From Ramlibacter montanisoli (lineage in GTDB: Bacteria; Pseudomonadota; Gammaproteobacteria; Burkholderiales; Burkholderiaceae_C), in the NCBI RefSeq assembly GCF_013087525.1, contig NZ_JABFCS010000001.1, positions 2,976,001-3,040,000 of the forward strand: a DNA stretch of 64,000 bases. The letters are read 5' to 3'. Below are positions 38,273-45,620 of this stretch, piece by piece. Under the pieces are notes generated by a model. It worked only from the letters and a program-made list of their open reading frames with translations, made no database searches and had not been told where the DNA came from. Positions within the stretch are counted from its first letter, which is position 1. The number at the start of each line of letters is the position of its first letter. Made by a program: the position numbers and the translations under genes.

Positions 38273-38791
38273 ATGGTCAAGAAACTGCAGAAAAACCGTG
38301 ACGAAGGGAAGTCCTCCTCCTCCAGCCAGCTCGCCAGCACCGTGAAGGAATCGGCGCAGCAGATCTGGCTGGCCGGCCTGGGCGCCTTCTCCAAGGCGCA
38401 GGAAGAAGGCGGCAAGGTGTTCGAGGCGCTGGTCAAGGAAGGCGTGACCCTGCAGAAGCGCACGCAGTCGGTGGCCGAGGACAAGCTGACCGAGGCGACC
38501 AGCCGCATGGCCTCGATGGCCACCGACCTCTCCAGCAAGGCGTCCGGCCAGTGGGACAAGCTGGAAAGCATCTTCGAGGACCGGGTGTCGCGTGCGCTCA
38601 AGAAGCTGGGCGTGCCCTCCGGGCGCGACGTGGACGAACTGATGGAGCGCATCGACGAGCTCCAGCGCACCGTCGCCAGCCTGCAGGGCGGCGCGCCGGC
38701 GCGCACCGGCGCCCGCAAGCCGGCGGCCAAGCGGCCCTCGGCCAAGGCCGCGGCCCGCAAGCGCGCGCCGGCCCGCAAGGCTGCCGGCTGA
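38273..38791 (+). CDS. Phasin-type granule-associated protein with a Lys/Ala-rich tail (PhaF/PhaI-like)
   Basis: 172 residues. The amphipathic helical core VKESAQQIWLAGLGAFSKAQEEG (about 24-46) and the long coiled-coil region to about 135 are the PhaI/PhaF phasin pattern. The last 35 residues are basic repeats of the KPAAKRP and KAAARKR kind, like the DNA-binding tail of PhaF. Such proteins coat polyhydroxyalkanoate or lipid granules and may tether them to the nucleoid. An AGGAG Shine-Dalgarno is just before the ATG. It is followed by the lipase gene two bases later. Confidence 0.88.
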   Translation: MVKKLQKNRDEGKSSSSSQLASTVKESAQQIWLAGLGAFSKAQEEGGKVFEALVKEGVTLQKRTQSVAEDKLTEATSRMASMATDLSSKASGQWDKLESIFEDRVSRALKKLGVPSGRDVDELMERIDELQRTVASLQGGAPARTGARKPAAKRPSAKAAARKRAPARKAAG

Positions 38792-38793
38792 CC

Positions 38794-39966
38794 GTGCGCA
38801 GGCCCCGCCCCGCCGGCCGGCCGCCGCGGATCGCGCTGGCGCTGGCCGGTGGCGGCCCGCTGGGTGCCATCTACGAGATCGGCGCCCTGTGCGCGCTCGA
38901 GGAGGCCCTGGAGGGCCTGGATTTCACCGCGCTGCCGCACTACGTCGGCGTTTCCGCCGGCGGCTTCATCGCCGCGGGCTTGGCCAACGGCATCGCCCCG
39001 CGCGAGATGTGCGCCTCCTTCATCGAGAACACCGCGGCCGGCGCCGAGGTGTTCGACCCCGCCTGGCTCACCATCCCGGCCTGGCGCGAATTCGCCGGGC
39101 GCGCGCAGCGCCTGCCCGCCCTGTCGCTGCGCGCCCTCTGGCAGGCCACCTGGGGCGGCAAGCCGGTGCTGCAGGCGCTGGAGGGCATGGCGCCCGTGTT
39201 GCCCACCGGCCTGTTCTCCAACGAGGAAGTGCACCTGCGGCTGCAGGAGATCTTCTCCCGCCCGGGCCGCAGCAACGACTTCCGCGCGCTGCGCGGCCGG
39301 CTCACCCTGCTGGCCACCGAGCTCGACACGGGTCGCCCGGTGGCCTTCGGCGCCCCCGGCTGGGACCACGTCCCGGTGTCGCGCGCCGTGCAGGCGACCT
39401 GCGCCCTGCCCGGCCTGTTCCCGCCGGTGCGCATCGACGGGCGCGACTACGTGGACGGTGCGCTGACCAAGACCATGCACGCCTCCGCCGCCCTGCAGGA
39501 GAGCGTGGACCTGGTCCTGTGCATCAACCCGCTGGTGCCCTTCGCGGTGCGGGACCTCGCCGCCGGCGGTCTGGCCGCGGTCCTCGGCCAGACCTTCCGC
39601 ACCATGATCCATTCGCGCCTGGCCCTGGGGATGAAGCACTACGCGCGCGCCTTCCCGCAGACGGACATCTTGCTGCTGGAACCCGATCCGGGCGACCGCG
39701 AGCTGTTCGGCGCCAATCCCTTCAGCTACGGGCAGCGCCGCCGGCTGGCCGAACACGCCTACCAGCAGACCCGCGCCTGGCTGCGCGCGGGCCAGGCGCA
39801 GCTCGCGCCGAAGCTGGAGCGGCACGGCATCCGGATCCGCGGCGAGGTCCTGCAGGACGCGGGCCGCGTGCTGGTGGCGCCGCCGCGGCCGCGCCGCCTG
39901 GCGGGTGCGCTGGGGCGCCTGCACACGGTGCTGGACGACCTCGAACGCACGCTGCATCCTGCCTGA
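38794..39966 (+). CDS. Patatin-like phospholipase/lipid hydrolase
   Basis: 390 residues from a GTG at 38794, two bases after the phasin stop. The oxyanion loop is ALAGGGPLGAIYEIG (16-30), the nucleophile elbow GVSAG (52-56, Ser54), and the catalytic Asp is D221 in DYVDGALTK, giving the Ser-Asp dyad. No signal peptide. It probably hydrolyses membrane or granule lipids, either as a lipase for wax/TAG stores or a PHA-related depolymerase-like enzyme. The setting between a phasin and a lipid-gene regulator favours a storage role. Substrate is inference. Confidence 0.87.
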   Translation: MRRPRPAGRPPRIALALAGGGPLGAIYEIGALCALEEALEGLDFTALPHYVGVSAGGFIAAGLANGIAPREMCASFIENTAAGAEVFDPAWLTIPAWREFAGRAQRLPALSLRALWQATWGGKPVLQALEGMAPVLPTGLFSNEEVHLRLQEIFSRPGRSNDFRALRGRLTLLATELDTGRPVAFGAPGWDHVPVSRAVQATCALPGLFPPVRIDGRDYVDGALTKTMHASAALQESVDLVLCINPLVPFAVRDLAAGGLAAVLGQTFRTMIHSRLALGMKHYARAFPQTDILLLEPDPGDRELFGANPFSYGQRRRLAEHAYQQTRAWLRAGQAQLAPKLERHGIRIRGEVLQDAGRVLVAPPRPRRLAGALGRLHTVLDDLERTLHPA

Positions 39967-39968
39967 CC

Positions 39969-40642
39969 ATGGCGAAGAAAGCCCCGCGGCGAACCGCCGA
40001 ACGCATCCTCGAGGTCACGCTGGACCTGTTCAACCGCTTCGGCGAGCCGAACGTGTCCACCACGCTGATCTCCGCCGAACTGAACATCAGCCCCGGCAAC
40101 CTCTACTACCACTACCCGGCGAAGGACGAGCTGATCAACTCGCTGTTCGACCGCTACGAGGCGGGCTTAAGTGAATTGCTCAATGCGGCCGACGGCGTGC
40201 GCGACGTCGAGGACGCCTGGTTCTTCCTGCACACCCTGTTCGAGCTGATCTGGCAGTACCGCTTCCTCTATCGCGACCTGAACGACCTGCTGTCGAAGAA
40301 CCGGCGGCTGGAGACGCACTTCCAGTACGTCCTGAAGAACAAGACGCGGGCCGTGCGAGCGCTCCTGGACGGCATGAGCCGCTCCGGCGCGGTGCGCATC
40401 GACACGCGCGAGCTGGAAGCGACGGCGACCAGCATGGTGGTGGTGCTCACCTACTGGTTGAGTTACGAGTACGTGCGCGACCCGCGCCGCGCGCGCTGGA
40501 GCCCGAGGCCGCGCAGCAGGCGCTGCTGCGCGGGGCGCACCACGTGCTCCATCTGCTGGTACCCTATCTGGAACCTGCACAACGCACGCACCTGCTGCGG
40601 CTGGCCGGGGCCTATGGAGGCAGCGCGGCACCGGGAGGGTGA
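39969..40642 (+). CDS. TetR/AcrR-family transcriptional regulator (frame broken near its end)
   Basis: About 223 residues. The N-terminal HTH is ILEVTLDLFNRFGEPNVSTTLI with GNLYYHYPAKDELINSLF. The ligand domain is helical (AWFFLHTLFELIWQYRFLYRDL). The frame changes in the GC run 40488-40496; dropping one GC (or adding a base) gives RRALEPEAAQQALLRGAHHV and a stop at 40642. The start overlaps the lipase stop closely. It probably controls the surrounding lipid-storage genes; inference. Confidence 0.83.
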
Positions 40643-40672
40643 AGGCAGGCAGCAAGGGAGACACAGGACACC

Positions 40673-41446
40673 ATGGCCCCCTGGACAGCCTTCCCGCAGC
40701 TCGGTGAGTTCAGCCACGACGCGGCCAGCGTCACGCGCGAGTGGGCCCGCCTGCACGCGGGCGATGCCGAGCCCCTGCCCGCCGATCCTGCCGTGCTCCA
40801 GGCCTGGGTCCTGTTCCACAACGGCGACTTCCATCGCGCCTTCGAGGCGGGCCTGGCGGCGGGCGGCGCCGGCGTGACGGTGGCCAACAAGGCGACCTGC
40901 ATCTACGCCAACTACCTGGAGAAGAAGGAGAAGCTGCGCCACGACCTGTTCCTGGAAGCGGCCAGCCGGGCGCGCGCTGCAGGCCGCCGCCGACCCGGCG
41001 AATGCCAACGCCTTCTACTGGCAGGCCTATGCCCTGGGTCGCTACAGCCAGGGCATCAGCGTCGCCAAGGCGCTGGCGCAGGGTTTCGGCGGCAAGGTGA
41101 AGGACGCCCTCGAACACACCATCCGGCTGCAGCCCCGCCACGCGGACGCGCACATCGCGCTGGGCGCCTTCCATGCCGAGGTGATCGACAAGGTCGGCAC
41201 GCTGATCGGCGGCATGACCTACGGCGCCAAGACCGAGACCGGCCTGCGCATGTTCCAGGAGGCGCTGAAGATCCACCCGCGCTCGCCGATCGCGCTGATC
41301 GAATACGCCAACGGCCTGGTGATGCTGGAAGGCGAGAAGAGGATGGGCGAGGCCACCCGCCTGTACGAGCAGGCCGCGGCGCTGCAGCCGCTGGACGCCA
41401 TGGAGCGGCTGGACGTGAGCTGGCGCGCGCCGAACTGGAAGCCTGA
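40673..41446 (+). CDS. TPR-repeat protein of unknown function (two frame breaks)
   Basis: About 258 residues. TPR-like helical repeats are visible (VLFHNGDFHRAFEAGLAA, NANAFYWQAYALGRYSQGI, ALEHTIRLQPRHADAHIALG, RLYEQAAALQP). The coding sense moves frame in the GC run 40970-40977 and again near 41413; correction restores SRARALQAAADPANANAF and a natural LDVELARAELEA end at 41446. No signal peptide, so cytoplasmic. Its location in the storage cluster suggests a scaffold role, but I do not recognise a specific family. Confidence 0.7.
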   Translation: MAPWTAFPQLGEFSHDAASVTREWARLHAGDAEPLPADPAVLQAWVLFHNGDFHRAFEAGLAAGGAGVTVANKATCIYANYLEKKEKLRHDLFLEAASRARAAGRRRPGECQRLLLAGLCPGSLQPGHQRRQGAGAGFRRQGEGRPRTHHPAAAPPRGRAHRAGRLPCRGDRQGRHADRRHDLRRQDRDRPAHVPGGAEDPPALADRADRIRQRPGDAGRREEDGRGHPPVRAGRGAAAAGRHGAAGRELARAELEA

Positions 41447-41509
41447 CCTTACGGGCGCACGCGTCCGCAGACTACAGGCCCAGGCTCAGCCGGCCGGAAC
41501 AATCCGGCC

Positions 41510-41968
41510 ATGGAACCCAAGAACATCTTCCAGGCGCTGATGGTCAGCCACGGCGCCCAGCGTGAGCTCACCGCCCGCCTGCTGGCGACCAAGCAGGCCA
41601 GCGAGGAACGGCAGCACGTCTTCGAGGAACTCAAGGCGGAACTGGCCGCGCACGAGACCGCGGAGGAGCGCTGCTTCTACGTGCCGTTGATGCAGCACGA
41701 CGAGTCCATGGACCTGTCGCGGCACGCGATCGCCGAACACCACGAGATGGACGAGATGGTGGAGCACCTCGACGAGCTCGACCCGCACGCGGCCGAATGG
41801 CAGGAGTGCTGCCAGAAGCTGTGCGAGAAGGTCGAGCACCACCTGCAGGAGGAGGAGCAGAAGTTCTTCCCCCAGGCCGGCGAGGTGCTGGACGAGGAGC
41901 AGAAGATGGCGCTGGCCAAGGACTACGAGGCGGAATTCACCTCGCTGCGGATCAAGCAGGAAGCCTAG
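41510..41968 (+). CDS. Hemerythrin HHE-domain protein
   Basis: 152 residues, almost all one four-helix HHE domain. Candidate di-iron ligands are the His in VSHGAQ (residue 14), HETAEE, HHEMDEMVE and HHLQEEEQKFF. Members bind O2 or NO, or protect against iron and oxidative stress. The gene is convergent with the wax synthase and shares four bases with its stop. A MEPKNIFQALMVSHG start has no signal peptide. The physiological role in this cluster is unclear. Confidence 0.9.
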   Translation: MEPKNIFQALMVSHGAQRELTARLLATKQASEERQHVFEELKAELAAHETAEERCFYVPLMQHDESMDLSRHAIAEHHEMDEMVEHLDELDPHAAEWQECCQKLCEKVEHHLQEEEQKFFPQAGEVLDEEQKMALAKDYEAEFTSLRIKQEA

Positions 41969-43386
41969 TCGCCCCAGGGGAGCATCAGCGTCACCAGCGA
42001 GAGCTTGGCGAACTCCGGCTCGAACTGGTCGATGATGGCCTGCGGGCTGGGGCACAGCACGGTGTCGCCCATCACGCCGAACTGCACGCTGCCGCCGTAG
42101 CTCAGGATCGACACGCCCAGGCCGATGTCGCCCGACTGCGGCACCCAGAACATCACCTGTTCCAGCGTGGAGCCCAGCACCTTCAGCTTCTCGCGCGGCC
42201 CCGGCACGTTGGTCATCACCGCCGTGGTCTTGCTGCGGAAGGTGTCCATGATCGCGTCCTGCGCCGGCTTCACCAGCAGGCCGGCCAGCGCCAGCACGGC
42301 GAAGGCGAGCAGCGGCTGCGTGCTGCCCTTGAGGGCGTTCATGCGCCGCCGCACCTCGTAGACGCGTTCGATCGGGTTCGCCACGCCCACCGGCAGCACC
42401 AGCGGCACCAGCCCGAACTGGTTGCCCAGCTGGTGCGCGCTTTCCAGCGGACGCAGGTTCACCGGGATCATGGCCCGGATCTCCACCCCTTCCACTTCAT
42501 CGCCCTGCGCGCGCAGGTACTGGCCGATCGCGCCCGCCACGCAGCTCAGGAGGACGTCGTTGATCGAGCAGTTCAAGGCCTTGCCGATGGCCCGCACCTC
42601 GTCCAGCGGCAGCGGCGGGCACCAGGCCACGCGCTTGGCCTTCCCCGGCTTGCCCTTCAGGCGCGTGGGCGAGTCGTCCGGCATCAGCAGCAGGGCCGCG
42701 GCATCGCTCACCAGCTGGTACGCCGTGTGCGCCAGGTCCATGGAGCCGTGCAGGCCCTTCTGCGGATCGAGCAGCAGCGCCAGCGAACGCGCCGCGCCGT
42801 CGCCGGCGCTGGCAAGCGCCTTGATCGCGACCGCCGCCAGCGGCTTGACCAGGTGGTCGGCCAGCCAGGCTTCCGCGTCGGCCGGCGCGGGCTTGCGCGC
42901 GCGGGCCGGCGGCGGCGCGCCGCCGTCCACCAGCGACATGGTCACCGAGATCAGCGCGATGCCGTCGGCGATGCAGTGGTGGATGCGGATGATCAGCGCG
43001 CTGCCGCCGTCGTGACTCTCCACCAGGTGCATCTGCCACAGCGGCCGGCCGCGGTCCAGCGGCGTCATCGCCAGTTCGCCGATGCGCTTCTGCAGCGCGG
43101 CCTGCGGGCCGTCCTTGTGCCGCGGCAACTTCTCGCGCAGCACGTGCTCGCGGATGTCCACCTCGTGGTCCACCCAGCGGGTGGCGCCGCCTTCCTCCAC
43201 CACCCGCTGGCGGAAGCGGGGGTAGGGCAGCAGCCGCTCCTCCATGCGCCGGCACAGGGCTTCGTAGCGCACTGCGGGCCGCAGCGTCCACACGCCCAGG
43301 ATCATCATGAGGTTGCTGGCCGAGTCCATGCGCAACCACGCGGTGTCCACCTTGGACATGCTCTCGCCGGCCAGCTTCATCGCCAT
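41965..43386 (-). CDS. Wax ester synthase / diacylglycerol acyltransferase (WS/DGAT)
   Basis: 473 residues, family length. The catalytic HHxxxDG motif is HHCIADG at 136-142, the PLW motif is RPLWQMH at 114-120, and the ND motif is NCSINDVLLSC. The C-terminal condensation-like domain is complete (FWVPQSGDIGLGVSILSYGG). It joins acyl-CoA to a fatty alcohol or diacylglycerol, giving wax esters or triacylglycerol. The fatty acyl-CoA reductase at 36-38 kb can supply the alcohol. Its promoter faces the hairpin array at 43434. Confidence 0.95.
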   Translation of the reverse strand: MAMKLAGESMSKVDTAWLRMDSASNLMMILGVWTLRPAVRYEALCRRMEERLLPYPRFRQRVVEEGGATRWVDHEVDIREHVLREKLPRHKDGPQAALQKRIGELAMTPLDRGRPLWQMHLVESHDGGSALIIRIHHCIADGIALISVTMSLVDGGAPPPARARKPAPADAEAWLADHLVKPLAAVAIKALASAGDGAARSLALLLDPQKGLHGSMDLAHTAYQLVSDAAALLLMPDDSPTRLKGKPGKAKRVAWCPPLPLDEVRAIGKALNCSINDVLLSCVAGAIGQYLRAQGDEVEGVEIRAMIPVNLRPLESAHQLGNQFGLVPLVLPVGVANPIERVYEVRRRMNALKGSTQPLLAFAVLALAGLLVKPAQDAIMDTFRSKTTAVMTNVPGPREKLKVLGSTLEQVMFWVPQSGDIGLGVSILSYGGSVQFGVMGDTVLCPSPQAIIDQFEPEFAKLSLVTLMLPWGD

Positions 43387-43433
43387 CGTCCCCTCTTTTG
43401 GTGCCCCGCCCTATTCTGGCGGGCTCCATGAAA

Positions 43434-43734
43434 TTAAGATAACCATGAAAAATCGCCTATGGCGATTTTTCATGGTTGTTAATCAGTGTGAAGAGGACCG
43501 GCGGAGCCGGATCCTCTTCACAAGGGGGTCGCGCTGCATGATATTCCGCGCGACCCAGGAAGCGGTTCCCCACAGGATGTTGCTTTCCGCGCAGCGGCAC
43601 AAGACCTGGCGCAACATCGTGGAGACAGGTCTCACCTGTGAAGGGGATCCGGCTTCGCCGGTCCCCTTCACACTGATCAAGCCACTGAAGAATTCGCCGC
43701 AGGCGAATTCTTCAGTGAATTCCTTAAGATAGCC
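43434..43734. repeat. Array of six hairpins flanked by TTAAGATA direct repeats
   Basis: Inside the 373-base gap between the wax synthase and the acyl-CoA-binding protein. Hairpins: 43441-43477 (17-bp perfect stem, loop TAT), 43487-43522 (TGTGAAGAGG stem, one bulge), 43526-43556 (GGGTCGCGC stem), 43625-43639 (ACAGGT stem), 43637-43672 (TGTGAAGGGG stem, one bulge) and 43683-43717 (16-bp perfect stem, loop GCA). The first and last are related to each other, as are the second and fifth. TTAAGATA flanks the array at 43434 and 43724. Origin and function unknown. Confidence 0.8.
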
Positions 43735-43759
43735 GACCCCAACGATCCAGGAGCATCCA

Positions 43760-44014
43760 GTGGCCGACCTCAACGCCGACTTCGAAGCCGCCGTCGCCAA
43801 TTCCAAGAAGCTGTCGCAGCGTCCGGACAACGCCACGCTGCTGAAGATCTACGGTCTGTACAAGCAGGCGACCATCGGCGACAACGCGGAAAAGAAGCCC
43901 GGCTTCGGCGACATGATCGGCCGCGCCAAGTGGGACGCCTGGAACGGCTTCAAGGGCACCGGCAGCGACGACGCCAAGCGGCAGTACATCGAGCTGATCC
44001 AGTCCCTGGGCTGA
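43760..44014 (+). CDS. Acyl-CoA-binding protein
   Basis: 84 residues from a GTG at 43760 with AGGAG eight bases ahead. The complete ACBP fold: DFEAAVANSKKL, LLKIYGLYKQATIGD and AKWDAWNGFKG. The tyrosine and lysines that hold the CoA phosphate are in YGLYKQA and the AKWDAW region. It buffers and carries long-chain acyl-CoA, the direct substrate of the wax synthase and acyl-CoA reductase nearby. Intact. It ends upstream of a repeat shared with 52463. Confidence 0.93.
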   Translation: MADLNADFEAAVANSKKLSQRPDNATLLKIYGLYKQATIGDNAEKKPGFGDMIGRAKWDAWNGFKGTGSDDAKRQYIELIQSLG

Positions 44015-44023
44015 CGCGGGCGT

Positions 44024-44056
44024 CGGGGTTGGCCTGCGGGCTCACCCGACCTACGG
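44024..44056. repeat. Degenerate half copy of the intergenic palindromic repeat
   Basis: CGGGGTTGGCCTGCGGGCTC followed by ACC-GACCTACGG resembles the first half of the repeats at 7026 and 11191 (GGGGTT, CTGCG, GCTCACC, CCTACGG in order). The second arm is missing. It lies immediately before the other repeat at 44061. Confidence 0.45.
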
Positions 44057-44060
44057 CACC

Positions 44061-44090
44061 CGTCATCCCCGCGCAGGCGGGGACCCAGGG
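44061..44090. repeat. 30-base palindromic element between convergent genes, copy 1
   Basis: CGTCATCCCCGCGCAGGCGG and the following ten bases contain a CCCCGC/GCGGGG stem. The whole 30 bases recur without change, inverted, at 52463. Both copies lie between the ends of convergent genes, so they may act as bidirectional transcription stops. Confidence 0.8.
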
Positions 44091-44095
44091 CTTCC

Positions 44096-44530
44096 CTACT
44101 TCGCCTTGCGTGCCGCCGGCGCCTTCACGGCCTTGGCCGGCGCCTTGTGCTCCGCATGCTTGGCCGGCTTCTTCTCGTGCTTGGCGGCGTGCCTGGTCTC
44201 GTGCTTGTGCAGGCCCTGCTCGAAGGCGTACAGCGGATCCTCGTGCTCCAGCAGTTCGTCCAGGTTGCGGACGATCTCGCTTTCGATCCTGGCCTTGAAG
44301 ACCCCCAGCAGCATGCCCAGGCGGGCATTCAGCTCGAAACGGTCCTTGCCCACCTTCAGTTCGCCGCTGGCGCCGGGCCGCTTGAAGCTCACGAGGTCGT
44401 GGGCCTTGCCCTCCTCGTAGGTGCAATCCATGTCGAGCTTCTTCTCCGCGACCTCGGCCCAGCGGAACGCCAGCTTGCGGGCCCGTTCCAGCCCGAGCCC
44501 GTGTTCGCGGACGATATGGATGTCAGCCAC
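44096..44530 (-). CDS. Polyhydroxyalkanoic acid system family protein (PHA_gran_rgn)
   Basis: 144 residues from a GTG at 44530, overlapping the aminopeptidase stop. The domain (about 1-100) shows DIHIVREHGLGLERARKLA, DMDCTYEEGKAHDLVSFKR and LGMLLGVFKARIESEIVRNLDELL, the pattern of TIGR02610/PF09650 proteins found with PHA genes. The last 40 residues are Lys/His/Ala-rich (KHEKKPAKHAEHKAPAKA) and could bind DNA or granules. It sits next to the lipid-storage cluster. Role in granule formation is inferred. Confidence 0.83.
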   Translation of the reverse strand: MADIHIVREHGLGLERARKLAFRWAEVAEKKLDMDCTYEEGKAHDLVSFKRPGASGELKVGKDRFELNARLGMLLGVFKARIESEIVRNLDELLEHEDPLYAFEQGLHKHETRHAAKHEKKPAKHAEHKAPAKAVKAPAARKAK

Positions 44531-45620
44531 CGGCGGCCTCCTTCAGTTGTCGGTGCCGCTCTTCCTTGGGCAGGGCGGCGAGCTGCCGGGTCGCATCATA
44601 GAACGCCGTCCAGCTGCCACCCTTGATGCGGAACAGGGCTTCGAAGCCGGGCACCAGTTCGTCGTAGGCGGCCTGCGCGCCGAAGAAGGCGTTGTTGGCC
44701 TCGCGCACCCAGCGGTCGTAGCCGCGCCAGACCAGCGGGTCGCCGCCGGCCTGCTCCTTCATGCGCGCGTAGCCGGCGCGGAACTGCTCCATCACCTGCT
44801 GCTTGGCCTGCTCCTTCGCGGCCGGCTCCAGGCCCGGCGTCTCGTACACCGCCTTGAGCTGCGCGCGGGTGGCGCGCGAGAGTTCGCGGAACAGGCGCCG
44901 GCGCTGGTCGAAGGCCGCGTACTCCTGGCGCGCCTTGTCGTCCGCCTGCGTCTGCAGCCACCGGGCGCCGCCCAGGCGCTCCACCGCAGTGGCGAAGGAC
45001 TCGTTGAACATGGTGTCGTTCTTCGCGTAGACGACCTGGTGCGCCAGTTCGTGGAACAGCAGGCGCGCCAGCTCGCCTTCCGGATAGCCGAGGAAGGTAT
45101 TGAGCAGCGGGTCGCCGCCGGCCCAGTTCATCAGGCCCAGCGTCGAATAGGCCGGCACCGGATACACGTTGGTCTCGAAGCCCTGCTGCGCGAGCTCGCT
45201 CGCCTCCGCCCGCGCCTTCTTCTCGTCGTAGTAGCCGCGGTAGCCGACGCAGCCGGTCACCGGGAAGCACCACGTCTTCAGCTCCAGCGAGTACGCCGTC
45301 GCCGCCGTCACGTTGAACACCGCGGCGTTGCGGTGCAGGTTGGCGTAGCGGCGGTAGCTCGGGTTGTCCGGCAGCTTCAGTTCCCTCACCGCGAAGTCGC
45401 GGATGCGCTGCGACAGCAGCAGCCGCTCGCGCAGGCGTTCGGGCGTTTCGGCCTCCAGCAGCAGGTCGCCCACCGGCCGCGCCGCGCTCATGATCTTCAG
45501 GTGGCCGGTGACCGACTGCCAGTAGTAGCCGACGTTCGCGCAGCCCGAAAGGCACAGCGTCGCTGCCACCGCCACCCCCACCACCGCTGCCAGTCCCATC
45601 AGGAGTGCCTTCTTCCTCAC
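44523..45620 (-). CDS. Lipoprotein aminopeptidase (PF10023-type zinc peptidase)
   Basis: 365 residues from a GTG at 45620 overlapping the oxidoreductase stop (GTGA). A lipoprotein signal with lipobox LSGC near residue 28, then VGYYWQSVTGHLKIM. The zinc motif HELAHQ is followed by NESFATAVERLGG, the gluzincin-like second glutamate, matching the predicted-aminopeptidase family. Thus membrane-anchored, facing the periplasm. The substrate is unknown. Intact. An alternative ATG at 45602 would shorten the signal peptide. Confidence 0.85.
   Translation of the reverse strand: MRKKALLMGLAAVVGVAVAATLCLSGCANVGYYWQSVTGHLKIMSAARPVGDLLLEAETPERLRERLLLSQRIRDFAVRELKLPDNPSYRRYANLHRNAAVFNVTAATAYSLELKTWCFPVTGCVGYRGYYDEKKARAEASELAQQGFETNVYPVPAYSTLGLMNWAGGDPLLNTFLGYPEGELARLLFHELAHQVVYAKNDTMFNESFATAVERLGGARWLQTQADDKARQEYAAFDQRRRLFRELSRATRAQLKAVYETPGLEPAAKEQAKQQVMEQFRAGYARMKEQAGGDPLVWRGYDRWVREANNAFFGAQAAYDELVPGFEALFRIKGGSWTAFYDATRQLAALPKEERHRQLKEAAGG

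Noticed and set aside
43434..43734. The hairpin array as a CRISPR array
   Set aside because: The repeats differ in sequence and are palindromic, and there are no uniform direct repeats with unique spacers.
43307..43836. Open frames crossing the hairpin array on both strands
   Set aside because: They run through inverted repeats and overlap the true starts of WS/DGAT and the acyl-CoA-binding protein; no motif.
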